From the NCBI GenBank assembly GCA_025370075.1, contig CP073016.1, positions 1,116,001 through 1,180,000 on the forward strand: a DNA stretch of 64,000 nucleotides. Direction: 5' to 3'. Positions 19,231 to 31,400 of this stretch are shown here, piece after piece. The number at the start of each line of letters is the position of its first letter. The first letter of the stretch is position 1. This DNA is from Chryseotalea sp. WA131a. Its GTDB lineage: Bacteria > Bacteroidota > Bacteroidia > Cytophagales > Cyclobacteriaceae. The position numbers were made by a program, and so were the translations under genes. A model generated the notes under the pieces. It had not been told where the DNA came from and did no database searches. It worked only from the letters and a program-made list of their open reading frames with translations.

Positions 19231-22200
19231 TCAGAAATTAAAATCAACTTTCGCTTGAATCTTCTCGTGAGGGTCTTCACGGTGCTCAATGTATTCGCCC
19301 ACGCTCAGGTGTGGATTCTTAAAGATCATTTTCAACAACAACTGAAATTGGCCGGCGATAATTTCCGCATCGTCCATCGTGAAATGATCAAGCAGGTATT
19401 CCAGCCTGAACTTAAAACTGCGGGTACCCTCGTAAGCGAATAGAGTGATCGGGAACTTCGCCGAGCCATTCTTTTCAAGGAAGTATGTAAAGTCATCGTC
19501 AACAAAATCACCCAGATCGGAGCTGAAATTTTGGAACACGAACATCACAGAGAACAAATTCTCGATGGGGCTCTTTCGTTTTTTGTTTAATTCCTCAACG
19601 ATAGCGGAAAGGTCGTAGGATTGATAGTTAATTGCATCAATCAGATACTGGTGAACGTTCTTTACAAACACCGGAAACGGCTGGTCAGGCTCTATCGGAC
19701 AGCGGATCGGCAGTGTCCTGGTGAACATTCCTACTGCTTGCGACAACTCGTCTTGCAACCTCCCCGACGAGTTTGTGCCGACCACTATATCATTCGCACC
19801 CGTAAGCTGGAAGAGGTACACATAAAACGAAGCAAATAGAAAAGAGAACGATGTTACATTATTCTCCTTCAGAAACCCGGTCATCCCGCCTGCTTCCTCA
19901 AGGGCAATTTCGAAGTAATGATTTCCGCCTCCATCACCTGCTCCTTTATCAAGTCTCTGCGACACTGGCAATTTCAATTCCGGAATTTTTCCTCCTTCAA
20001 ATGATCTCAACCAAAATTCACGCTCCAGGATGTACTGATTTGATTTTTCAAAGTTCTTTTCCCAGGCTACGTAGTCCCTGTAGTGTACCGACAAAGGGTC
20101 AAGAATTTTTCCCGCCAACAGGGAATGCAGATCTTTCAACAGATTGATTTGTGATATGCCGTCGCATATAATGTGATGGATATCGATCAGCAATAGCGTC
20201 TTCTTACCGGCTACGTGGATGACAAAAAATCGGAACAACGGTCCTTTGTTCAATTGAAAAGGTTGTATGAACTTTTTAAACGTGGCAGCCAAGTCGGTTT
20301 CTGCGATGTCAACTTCTTCGAATGGTACAATCACCGCGTCGTCAACTATTTGAAATAATTCACCATTGTCGAAGGTGAACCGGGTTCTCAAACATTCATG
20401 TCTCCGAACCAGCTGATTCAAGGATCGCTTTATTCCTCCCACATCACGACCATTCTTTAGTTGCCACGCCAAAGGCGTATTGTAGGCAATGCTGCCGGGG
20501 TCCAGCTTGTTGAGGTAATAGATCCTTTCTTGTGCACGAGATAAAGGGTAAACGCTCTCGTCTGCGGTCCTAGATATTTCGAGAATGACATCTTTCTTTA
20601 AACCATCGATCAGTAACGCCTGTTTTTTTATCGTGGAGTTTTCGAGAATTGCACTTAGAGGCACCCGTACTTTAAACTCTTTGTATATCTGGCCAACCAG
20701 TCGCAGGATGGTTAGCGAATTCCCTCCAATCTCATAAAAGCTGTCGTTTGTCGATATACTGTCGATCTTCAGTAACCCTTTCCAAATGTCACAGAGTTTC
20801 ATTTCCAGTTGATTCGCAGGCCCTTCAACTTCTTTTTGCTCCAGACCATCGAGCAATTGGAAAAGATCAATCTTACCACTACTTAAAAGAGGAAACTTCG
20901 CAACAACCACAAACCTCGACGGAACCATGTAGCCTGGCAACAATTTTTTAACGTGTCCTTCCATGAGTTCGACAGCGTCCTTTTCCTTTACTTCGGGGTC
21001 GACAAGGATGACAAAAGCCACCAGGCGATCACGGTTTCCCGACAAATCATTTTGAGAGCCCTTCCTTGTTTTAGAACCGTCGTCCAACAATACCACCGCT
21101 TTTGCAATCAGGGGAAATTGCTGCAATGCATACTCCACCTCGTCCAGTTCTATGCGAATGCCTCTTAATTTTACCTGCCGGTCTTCGCGTCCGAGAAGTT
21201 CGACCTCATTGTTTCCCAATCTCCTCGCCTTATCTCCGGTCTTGAAAGCTGGAATCGGTTTGTTGTCGCCTCTCTTTATCTCCAGGAATCTCTCCTTGTT
21301 GAGTTCAGGCCGGTTTAAATATCCTTTAGTTAGATATCGCGACAAAATATAAAGATCGCCTGGGAAGAAAGGTCTGCTTTCGGTCAGATCGGAGTTGGCC
21401 ACCAACAATACGGTATCGGGTATCGGTTCTCCAATCGGGATCTTTGACTTGTGTACGTCGTCCGTCCGGATCCGATAGAATGTCCTTATCATTGTTGTTT
21501 CCGTAGCGCCGTACAAATTGACAAGCTGGATTCGCGTTCCGAAAATGTCGAACCATTTCTTCAATGAAAGGGGTACGATCCTTTCTCCCGAGAGCAACAC
21601 ATAGTTCAGATCGTCCAACATTTCATCCGTAAGACCTGAGTGATTGATGATATCAAAGAAGCTTGGTACACAATGAATAAAGTTGATCCTCTTCGACGTG
21701 ATCCATGATGTAAGTTTGTCGGGTGTATCGAGCTCATCCGATGTTGGCACGAGGCAAATGGTTCCTCCCGAAATGAGCGGTGTAAAAATGTCCCTCAGAA
21801 ATGCATCGAAATAGGGGCTGATAAACTGACTGAACCGGGTACCTGGTGTAATTGAAAACTCGGCGATTTCCCATTTAATAAAATGTGTCAGACTGCAGTT
21901 CCTGCCAATGATCCCTTTCGGCTTCCCCGTCGTTCCGGAGGTGAAATACACATAGAGACTGTCATCTTCCTTGAATTCCGGGTAATCAGGATCGGAAGCC
22001 AACCCGTCCAAGGCCTCATCAATAATATCTTCATAAACATGTCGCGAACGTACACTCTCTCTTTCTACATCCTGATCACTGGTCACGTCCCGCGATGTGA
22101 TCAAGGTCGTCAAACCCAGGTCCTCGATCATGCTGGCCCTTCTTTGTCTCGGTAAACCCGGATCTATGGGCACTACAACGCATCTTGCATTCATCACTCC

Positions 22201-22407
22201 AATCATTGAAATGATAAGTTTCAAATTGTCAGTTATCTCAAGGCCGACCCGTGTCTCCGATGGAACGTTTTTTGCCAGCAAGAAACGAGTGATGGCGTTG
22301 GATCCTTTCAATACGTATTCATAACTGAACGATTCACTTGCGGTCTCGACAGCAATCAATGGGGAATGAGCCTTGAGGCTCTCGAGGAGTGCTTTTTGAA
22401 ATACCAT
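19231..22407 (-). CDS. NRPS C: A - PCP - C with an atypical adenylation domain
   Basis: 1058 residues, same plan as NRPS E. The adenylation domain occupies 1-500 (YFTSGTTGKPKG near 155) and has the YFDAFLRD and LTHFIKWE signatures of the atypical subtype. Hand-read code DARHLSLMIK, one residue different from NRPS E. PCP near 560 (YEIGGNSLTIL). Condensation domain from about 618 with HHIICDGIS near 747. It receives the chain from the terminal condensation domain of NRPS B and passes it to the Ser module of NRPS D. The C-terminal tail after the condensation domain ends in KVDFNF, as NRPS E ends in TIDFNL, a possible shared docking tail. Confidence 0.93.
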   Translation of the reverse strand: MVFQKALLESLKAHSPLIAVETASESFSYEYVLKGSNAITRFLLAKNVPSETRVGLEITDNLKLIISMIGVMNARCVVVPIDPGLPRQRRASMIEDLGLTTLITSRDVTSDQDVERESVRSRHVYEDIIDEALDGLASDPDYPEFKEDDSLYVYFTSGTTGKPKGIIGRNCSLTHFIKWEIAEFSITPGTRFSQFISPYFDAFLRDIFTPLISGGTICLVPTSDELDTPDKLTSWITSKRINFIHCVPSFFDIINHSGLTDEMLDDLNYVLLSGERIVPLSLKKWFDIFGTRIQLVNLYGATETTMIRTFYRIRTDDVHKSKIPIGEPIPDTVLLVANSDLTESRPFFPGDLYILSRYLTKGYLNRPELNKERFLEIKRGDNKPIPAFKTGDKARRLGNNEVELLGREDRQVKLRGIRIELDEVEYALQQFPLIAKAVVLLDDGSKTRKGSQNDLSGNRDRLVAFVILVDPEVKEKDAVELMEGHVKKLLPGYMVPSRFVVVAKFPLLSSGKIDLFQLLDGLEQKEVEGPANQLEMKLCDIWKGLLKIDSISTNDSFYEIGGNSLTILRLVGQIYKEFKVRVPLSAILENSTIKKQALLIDGLKKDVILEISRTADESVYPLSRAQERIYYLNKLDPGSIAYNTPLAWQLKNGRDVGGIKRSLNQLVRRHECLRTRFTFDNGELFQIVDDAVIVPFEEVDIAETDLAATFKKFIQPFQLNKGPLFRFFVIHVAGKKTLLLIDIHHIICDGISQINLLKDLHSLLAGKILDPLSVHYRDYVAWEKNFEKSNQYILEREFWLRSFEGGKIPELKLPVSQRLDKGAGDGGGNHYFEIALEEAGGMTGFLKENNVTSFSFLFASFYVYLFQLTGANDIVVGTNSSGRLQDELSQAVGMFTRTLPIRCPIEPDQPFPVFVKNVHQYLIDAINYQSYDLSAIVEELNKKRKSPIENLFSVMFVFQNFSSDLGDFVDDDFTYFLEKNGSAKFPITLFAYEGTRSFKFRLEYLLDHFTMDDAEIIAGQFQLLLKMIFKNPHLSVGEYIEHREDPHEKIQAKVDFNF

Positions 22408-22465
22408 CTTGTTAGATTAAAATAATTTAATGCGATAGATGTGAAGGAATTCCAGGTAGCGACCG

Positions 22466-25400
22466 TCAGTGAGTCAGTGTTTCAGTTGCAAACACTTCTG
22501 AACTAGAACCAATGGCTTCGAGGATGTGCGCGAGCGTATCGACAAAATAATTTCGGACCACCTCGATAAACTGTGAATCATAGAGATCGGTAGAGAACAC
22601 AAAATCAAGTATGATCTTGTCATCTTGCTCTAGCGCTTCGATCTTAAACTCATATTGAGTTGTCGTGTAACCGCGGAGGTTGACAGGCACAAAACCAAAA
22701 TCCTTTAACTGTTGGTCGGAGGATGAATAGTCGGAGTAAGAAAATATAACCTGAACGATGGGATTTAACCGGTCACCTTCTGATCTACGGGCAAGGGAAA
22801 CCATCTCATTGAACTGCAGATCCTGATTTCTAAATGCTTCGGTAGTAAGCTTCTTCACCTTTGCCAGCAATTGCGAATGGTTGTCAATTGAATCAAGCTG
22901 CATCCGTAACGGCAGAATGTTTACAAATGTGCCCACGATGTTCTTCAGATTAGTCCGAGTTCTGCCCACGGCCGGAGTACCTATGATGATATCTTTACTT
23001 CCCGTCAATTCAGACATAACGAGGTAGTAGACCGACAGCAAGTACATGAAATGGGAGACATTTGAATCCCTTGCCGCTCGCTTTAGTTTTTCGAACGCTG
23101 CCCCTTCAATCCTGCACATCTTACTTGACGCCCTTTCGATCACCACAGTAGACCTATCCTGCAATGTGGGTAGACTCAGAAAAGGTAGTTTTTCTGCAAG
23201 GGTCGCTCCCCAAAATTCCCTTTGGTCCTCCATTCGGCTATCGAGGTTCTTCTGCCAGACGGCATAGTCGACATATCGCAGATTCAACGAGGGCAGTTTT
23301 ACTCCATGATAAAGTTTCCGGAAATCATCGACCAGGATATCGTACGACAACCCATCGCATACAATGTGGTGTACGTCAATGAAGAGGAAGATTTTATTTT
23401 TAGCATTGCTTTTAAACAGGGCAGCTCTGAAAAGGGATGCACTTCCCAAATCGAATGGCCGAATAAATCTTTTGAAAGCCTCCTCCGGTTTTAAGCTATT
23501 CTCATCGATTTCCTCTAGGGTGAATTCAAATTCATTGCTGATCCTTTGAAGAAGGTTGTCGTCCGATAAAATAAAGCTGGTTCTTAAGGTTTCATGCCTA
23601 TCAACGAGCGACTGGATCGAAGAGCGAAGGTGATCTTTTGATACTCCGTTAGGAATTTCAATGGCGCCTGACACGTTGTGTGCTAAGCTTTCAAGGTTGT
23701 GCATCTGAAGGTAGTAAAGGCGCTCTTGGGCGGGAGATGCGGGATAATATAGCCTATCTTCTGCCCTGTTGATACTGTTTTGAGGCAGGTAAGAGTCGGC
23801 CTGATTCAAATAAACGGACAGATCCCGGACGGTCGGATATTCGAAAATTTTCTTCACTTCCAGGTCAACGGAAAGCACTCGTGAGATGGCATTGATGAGG
23901 TGAATGGCCTTGATCGAGTTCCCTCCCATCTCAAACAAACTCTTGTCGGTACTTACTTCGTCAGGAGAAATATTCATCACATCGGCCCAAACTGCGACCA
24001 GTTTTTCCTCAAGAGGTGTATTGGCCGCCAGGATGGCCGACGCGGTATTAATTTCAGGGTGTGGCAATGCCGCAGAATTCAGTTTCCCGTTTTGCGTAAC
24101 CGGCATTTTTTCAAGCCTGACAAAACACGACGGCACCATATATTCGGGGAGCATTTGAATCAAATGTTGTCTGATTGTGAAATCATCAAGGTCCTTTTCC
24201 CCCACCCAATAACACACAAGCATTGCATCGTCCGATTTGCCCTTTAACACCACAACAACCTCCTTGATCGACTCAAGTCTGAGTACCTGATTTTCGATCT
24301 CACCCAATTCAATCCTGAATCCACGAAGCTTTACCTGATTATCAATCCGGCCCAGGAACAATAAGTTACCGTCTTGTGTCCACCTGGCTAAGTCTCCAGT
24401 CTTGTACACGCGTTCCTTTCTTCCATTGAGAGTTATACTTACAAATCTGGATTCCGTCAAAACTATATTATCGAGATAACCTCTTGCTAAACCGACACCG
24501 GCTATTGCCAGCTCACCGGATGTGCCCAAGGGAACCGGTTTGTTATCCAGGCCTAAAACGTAAAGTCTGATGTTATTAATGGGCTTTCCAATCGGGATAT
24601 TGACGGGAATATTTTCTAAGACACAGTTATAGTAAGAAACATCAACCGTCGCTTCGGTAGGTCCGTACAGGTTGATAAGATGCGTACGGCTAGTATCGCA
24701 TCGTTCTGCGAACAACTTAACCTGCTGTTTTTTCAAAGCCTCGCCGCTTGCAAACACAAATCTAAGGGCCGACATTCTCCGTGACATCTCTTTTCCTTCA
24801 AGGGACAGCAGGAAGGCATTGAGCATTGAGGGAACAAAATGGATCACGGAAACTTTTTGTTCCTCTATAATTCTGACCAGGGCTTTCGGCTCTTTTTCCA
24901 GTCCGGGTGGCAGTACGTACAAACCAGCTCCGGCAAATGCCCACCAGAAGATCTCCCAGACGGACACGTCGAATGTCGTCGGAGTCTTCTGTATCAGAAT
25001 ATCATTTGAAGTCAACGGATATTTCTCCTGCATCCAAAGCAGGCGATTTACCACTGCCCGATGTTCCACCATGACACCCTTGGGTACACCGGTAGAACCG
25101 GAAGTATAAATCACATACGCAAGGTCGTCAGCTTTCGGACCAACGAACGACGACTTCGGCTCTCCATTATTGATATGCTCCAGCACCTTCTCCAGGTAGA
25201 CGACCGGCGACTTCAACTGGTCCTCGTACGGCAGGAAAGTCTTTTTGGTTAAAAGCAATTTTAGATTGGCATCGGATACTATTGTAGATATCCGCTCATG
25301 CGGATTCCTGGGGTCAATGGGAACGTAAGCTGCGCCGGTTTTTAATATTCCATAAATACATGGGATCAAGTCAGCATCCCTTTCCATTAAGACACCGACG

Positions 25401-28400
25401 AGATCGCCATTCGAAACGTGATGGGAACTACGCAGGTACCCGGCAATCCTGTCGGCACACTCTTTCAACTCCAGGTACGTAAAAGATTTCCTTCCAAATG
25501 TTATCGCCATTTTTGCGGGACCACTTTGCACAGTTCTTTCAAACATCGACACAATCGTTTCGTCTTCCGGGAACGGCACATAAGTATCGTTGAAGTTCAC
25601 CAGAACGTTACGCTTCTCGTCATCTGAAAGAATATCGATATCCGAAATCCTGACTTGCGGATTCTCAGCGACAGCTGTGACGACCCCTTTGAAATAACCG
25701 ACAAACCGGTCAATCGTTGTAGCGCTGAATAATGAAGTGCAGTACTCAAATCGCATACGAAGCTGATTGTCCTGCTCAGCCGCGTAAAGAGAAAGATCAA
25801 ATTTGGCTACGTTGTGAGCATATTCACCCGGAGTAATAGAGAGGCCGGGTATCTCCAGTTTCGTTTGGCCGTAATTCTCCAGGGCAAAAAACACATCGAA
25901 TAACGGGTTTCGATTCATTGTCCGCGGAATGTTCAGGGAATCGATAAGGTCTTCGTATGCAAATCCCGCATTGGCCAGGCAAGTGAATGTCTGCGCCGAC
26001 ACGCCCGATACAAGCTCGATAAACAACAGGTCGCTCTTCACCCGGTTCCTGATAGCCAGGGTGTTAACAAACATTCCTATGATATTTTCGAGATCGGCAT
26101 GGTGTCTTCCGGCCACAGGCGTGCCCACAACGATTTCTTCCCGGTTTGCCAGTTTCGACAGAAATACGTTAAAGATCGAAAGCAGTATATTATAGATTGA
26201 GGTATTTTGAGATTGGGAGATCTTCATGAGCTGCTGCGTCTCGATCCGGTTCAACATGAATTCCACCAGGTCACCGTCGTACGCTTTAACCTGAGGACGT
26301 TCATAGTCATACGGCAACTCGAGTGGCATCGGCAGTTCCGAGTATTCGTTTAACCAAAAATCTTTCTGTTTCGCAGCTCTTTTATTTTCCTCCGGAGTCT
26401 CCATCCAGAGTGTATAGTCTTTGTACTGCAACGCGGTTGGCGACAGGGGCTTCCCAGCATACAATGCCATCAGGTCATTTATCAGAATATTCACAGACAT
26501 GCCATCTGAAATGATATGATGCATGTCGACCATGAGAAGATATTCAGGTGACGCGGTTTCCGTGGCTGCGGACAGGGATACGACGGCTACCCGGAGCAAC
26601 GGTGCTTCCCTTAGGTCAAATGGACGGACAAATGTTTGAATCAGGTCATCGATATCTGAGCCTGTTCTGTTCCAATAGTGAATTGAAAAATCGGCAACTG
26701 GTAATATCTTTTGGGCAGGGACATCATTTACGATATAGAAGGATGTACGCAAACTACTATGTCTTTTTACAACTTCTTTAAAGGCGTACTCCAATGATTC
26801 GCGATCCAATTTGCCCTTTATCTTCAGAGCGCCGTAAATGTTGTATGCGGTTATTCCCTTGTCAAATTGCTGGAGAAAATACAATCGCTTCTGAGCAGCC
26901 GATAGCGGATAGTACTCACGTTCCTTCGCCACCTCTATGGCGCTAAAAATTCCCAGGCTTTTTGCAGCGAGGTGCCTGGTGAGGCTTCGTATATTTTGGT
27001 TTTCAAAAATCGCACGGACAGACACCTCGATCGACGTCTTCTTAAAGATCCTGTTGGCAAGTGTCGTCGCATTCAACGAATGTCCCCCTAATTCAAAAAA
27101 GCTTTGATCTATACCAATTTTCTCCTTATCGACCTTCAAAACTTCGGACCATATATCAACCAGCAGGGACTCCACGGAATTTGTTGCATTGTTATAATTC
27201 GAAGGGAGGTTGTCAAGCGGGTTCGGCAATTCCTTCTTGTTGATCTTGCCATTGGGTGTTAGGGGCATTTTCTCCAAGCGGATAAAATGCTCAGGTACCA
27301 TATAATGTGGAAGAACCTCCGTCAAATAGGCCTTTAGCTTGTCGGCGCCCAGATCGTCTGCGGAAATGTAGTACGCAACAATAAACTTGTTCCTGTCATT
27401 GTCTTTTACCGCCACAACTGCCCTGCGGATCTGTTTGTGTCGGTTCAAATGATACTCGATCTCACCCAACTCAATTCTAAAACCGCGTATCTTGACCTGG
27501 TCGTTGGCGCGGCCGAGATACTCGATATTGCCGTCTTCAAGCCAGCGGGCAACATCACCGGTTTTATACATCAGCTCTTGCGGGAAGTAGGGATTACGAA
27601 CAAATTTCTCCCTCGTTAGGGCCTCCTTATTCAAATAACCACGAGATAGACCGACTCCACTAATGCATAGCTCACCCTTCACTCCTATCGGCGTGATCTT
27701 GCCATCTGCATTCGTAATGATCAATCGTGTGTTCGAGAGCGGTTTGCCTATCGGAATATTCTGATACACTCCATTTACATGGAAACTGGTTGTGAATACA
27801 GTATACTCAGTTGGTCCATAAATATTAAACAATTGATATTTATTGATGCCGGTTGCACTCAATTTGTCGCCACCGGTTAGTAGGGCGCGTAGAGAATTAT
27901 TCTCCAACTGGATAAATTGCTCGCAAACAGGCGTTGGAAGGCTAGCTATCGTGATTTGGTTCTGCTCGCAAAATCTGTTGAGTTTCGCCATGTCCGACTT
28001 CGTTTCTTCGTCGACCAAATAGATTGGCGTGCCCTTAATAAGGTATGGGAATAATTCATCGACGGTGAGATCAAAGCCAAGGCTGGCGAATTTCAAAGCC
28101 CGGTCGGATGGCCTTACATTAAAATGATTGATATGCCAATAACACAAATTGACCACCGATCGATGCTCGATCATAGAGCCTTTAGGCAATCCCGTGCTGC
28201 CCGACGTATAGATGACGTAAGCCAAGTCCCTCGACGAGCGATTGATGACGACATTTGATGCCGGCTGTTCCGCAAGTTGGGAATCGGACGGGTCGATGTA
28301 TGTCAAGTTCAAACCGACCCTGTTCATAACATCGGCTTGCGAGATCAACATGGCGTACCCGCTGTCCTCAAGCATATACTGAATTCTCTTGATCGGATAG

Positions 28401-31400
28401 CTGGTGTCAATGGGCAGAAATGCGGCTCCGGCTTTAAGAATTCCAAGGATACCGATCACCATTCCGGGCGACTGATCTATCAGTATCGCCACAATGGCAT
28501 CCGGGTCCAGGTTATACTCGCGCAGCCTCCAGGCAAGCCGGTTCGCCCTTTCATTTAACTCGGAATATGGATAGACTATTCCATTCCAGACCAAAGCAGG
28601 ACTTTCGGGTGCCCTGTCTACCTGTTCCTCGAAAAGCTCAACCAGCGTTTTATCACCAGGGAAAGGAGTCTCCGTATCATTGAACAAATACAAAAGTTTC
28701 TTTCGTTCGGTTTCGGATAAAATCTCTATTTCAGAGAGTTTAATGCTTGTATCTGAAATGACTTCTTTTATTATTCTTTCATAATAGTCTGCATATCGTG
28801 CGATTGTCTCACGTTTAAAAAGGCTTGTGGCGTATTGAATGCAAATTCGGATACCGCCTGCCTCTTCCGACGCAAAGAATGTAAGATCGAACTTGGCATC
28901 CAGGCGCTTAAGTCCATAGTCCTTTATATCGAGGCCGGGTATTGTCCAAGCCTTCTCGTCGGCATTCTGCAAAACAAAGACGACATCGAAAAGGGCATTA
29001 CGGCTGATATCACGTGGCAACTGGAGTGCATCAATCAATTCCTCATAGGGATATGTCTGGTGGTTGAAACAAGTAAGCGTTTTTGCTTTAACCGAAGCCA
29101 CGAATTCGTTGAAACTGAGCCTGCCGTCAACATCACTCTGGATGGCAATCATGTTCATAAACATCCCGGCTATTTGTTCCAAATCGGGGTGTTGCCGGCC
29201 AGCCACAGGTGAGCCGATAATTATTTTCTCCTGATTACATATCTTATTGAGAAGTATTGCACAAGTCGACAACAAAACCATGAATAAGGTCGCCTGGTTT
29301 GACTCGCCGACCGCCTTCAGTTTCCTGGCTTCATTTGGCTCAATAAAAACTTCGACTATGTCACCCTCATACTTCGTTACGGTAGGGCGGGGAAAATCCG
29401 TTGGCAGATCGAGTGTCGAAATTTCCCCGGTGAAAGTGTCAAGCCAAAATTGTTTTTGCTTCGCAAGCGATCCCTTTACCGACTCATTCTGTTGCCATAC
29501 AACATAGTCTTTGTATTGCAAGTTGGCTGGTCGAAGGGGCTCGTTGTTGTAAATTGAAAGGAGGTCATGGACATATTGACCCGACGAAACCGCATCGGCA
29601 ACAATATGATGGCCATCAACGACAAGTATATGATCCCGATCCGAGATCGCTATAAGGCCAACCCGCATCAATGGGGGTTTGCTCAGATCAAAAGGTCTTA
29701 TAAACTTCCGGATTGCTTCTTCCTCCCTGCCCTCTTTCCAATCGACCGTTTCGATGTCGAAGAAAATTTCATCGACGATACGTTGCGCCGGTATACCGTC
29801 GACAAGGTCAAAACTGGTTCGTAAAGTTTCGTGCCTTTGCAGCAGCCTGAAAAAGGCATCCTTTAGGCGAGGTTTTTCCAAAGGTCCCTTGATTCTCAAT
29901 GCCAGGTAAACATTGTACGCGGTTGACGACGGCTCAAACCGGTGAATAAAATAAAGCCTGTTTTGAAATGAACTTAATGGATAGTAAGGTTGATCTGCAG
30001 ATTTCTGAATGGGAATATACTGGTCGCCGGCTTTTCCGTTCGAAGCCGTAGAACTTTGTATCAGGTTTTCAAGCCCGGCGATTGTTGGATTCTCGAACAG
30101 TTGATCGATAGGAACCTGAACGTTGAATGTCTTAAAGATCCTGTTTACGAGCTCAACTGCTTTTAGCGAATGTCCACCTACATCAAAAAAACTTATATCG
30201 TTATTAATTGCCTGTTTATCTATGTGTAAAACGTTCGACCAGATCTCTGCCAGACTGCGACCTACTTCACTAACCGGAGAAGACCGGTCGGCTTCCTCGT
30301 TCAATTCCGGATCAGGAAGAGCGCGTTTGTCGACTTTACCATTCGACGTTAGCGGGAATGAACTCAAATGAACATAGAACGATGGAAGCATGTGTTCGAG
30401 TAGTCTCGGCGCCAGGAAGCGCTGAATCTCCGTCTTTTCCAGCGGTGCGTCCGAACGGTAATACGCTACCAGTATCTTGCTTTCGTTGGTTTCCCTGCAT
30501 ACGGCTACCGCCTCTTTGATCTGTTCATGTGTCAATAGTTGATTTTCAACTTCCCCCAACTCAATTCTAAAACCTCTGAGTTGCACCTGATTATCGATTC
30601 GTCCATGGTATTCCAGATCGCCGGACTCCATTATCCTGGCCAGATCACCCGTTTTGTAAAGTATGTTTTTTGCATTAAATGGGTCCGGCACAAATTTCTG
30701 AGCCGTTATCTCTTTCTTGTTTAAGTAACCTCGGGTTACTCCGGGTCCGCCAACGTAAAGCTCTCCAACAGATCCACGCGGGACCAGCTTCATGTTTTCG
30801 TCAAGAATAAGAACAGACTTCGTTGCAAGCGGAAGCCCAATGCTGCCACTGTTACTATCAATATCAGCCTGTCCCAATTCTTTGGAGGTAATAATGATAG
30901 TCGTCTCCGTAATTCCGTAGCCATTGTAAAGACGCGCAGTTGGATACTTGTCTTTCCAGGGCTGGAGTTTTTTGGGGCTAAGAGCTTCTCCACCCAGCAT
31001 TACGAAACGTACTGCAAGAACAACGGGCGAAGATGAATCTTGATCAATGAGGCTGTAGAAAGCGCTCGGCGTTTGTCCCAGCATGGTCACTTTTTCACGC
31101 GCTAACAAATCGTGAAAAGCAGCTGTATCTTGTGCAACTTTCTTGGGTACAATAACTACTGTCCCTCCCGACAATAAGGCAGCGTAAAGTTCCCATACAC
31201 TAAAGTCGAAACATGGGCTATGGAACATAGTCCAGACATCTCCCTGCCGGCCATCGTAAGGAAACTGTTCGTTGCAAAATAACCCGACAATATTTCTGTG
31301 CTCTATCATCACTCCCTTCGGATTACCAGTAGTTCCGGAGGTGTAAATGATACAGCACAGATCCGAGGGTTGATTGATCTCCTCAACCCTTGGCTCTTCC

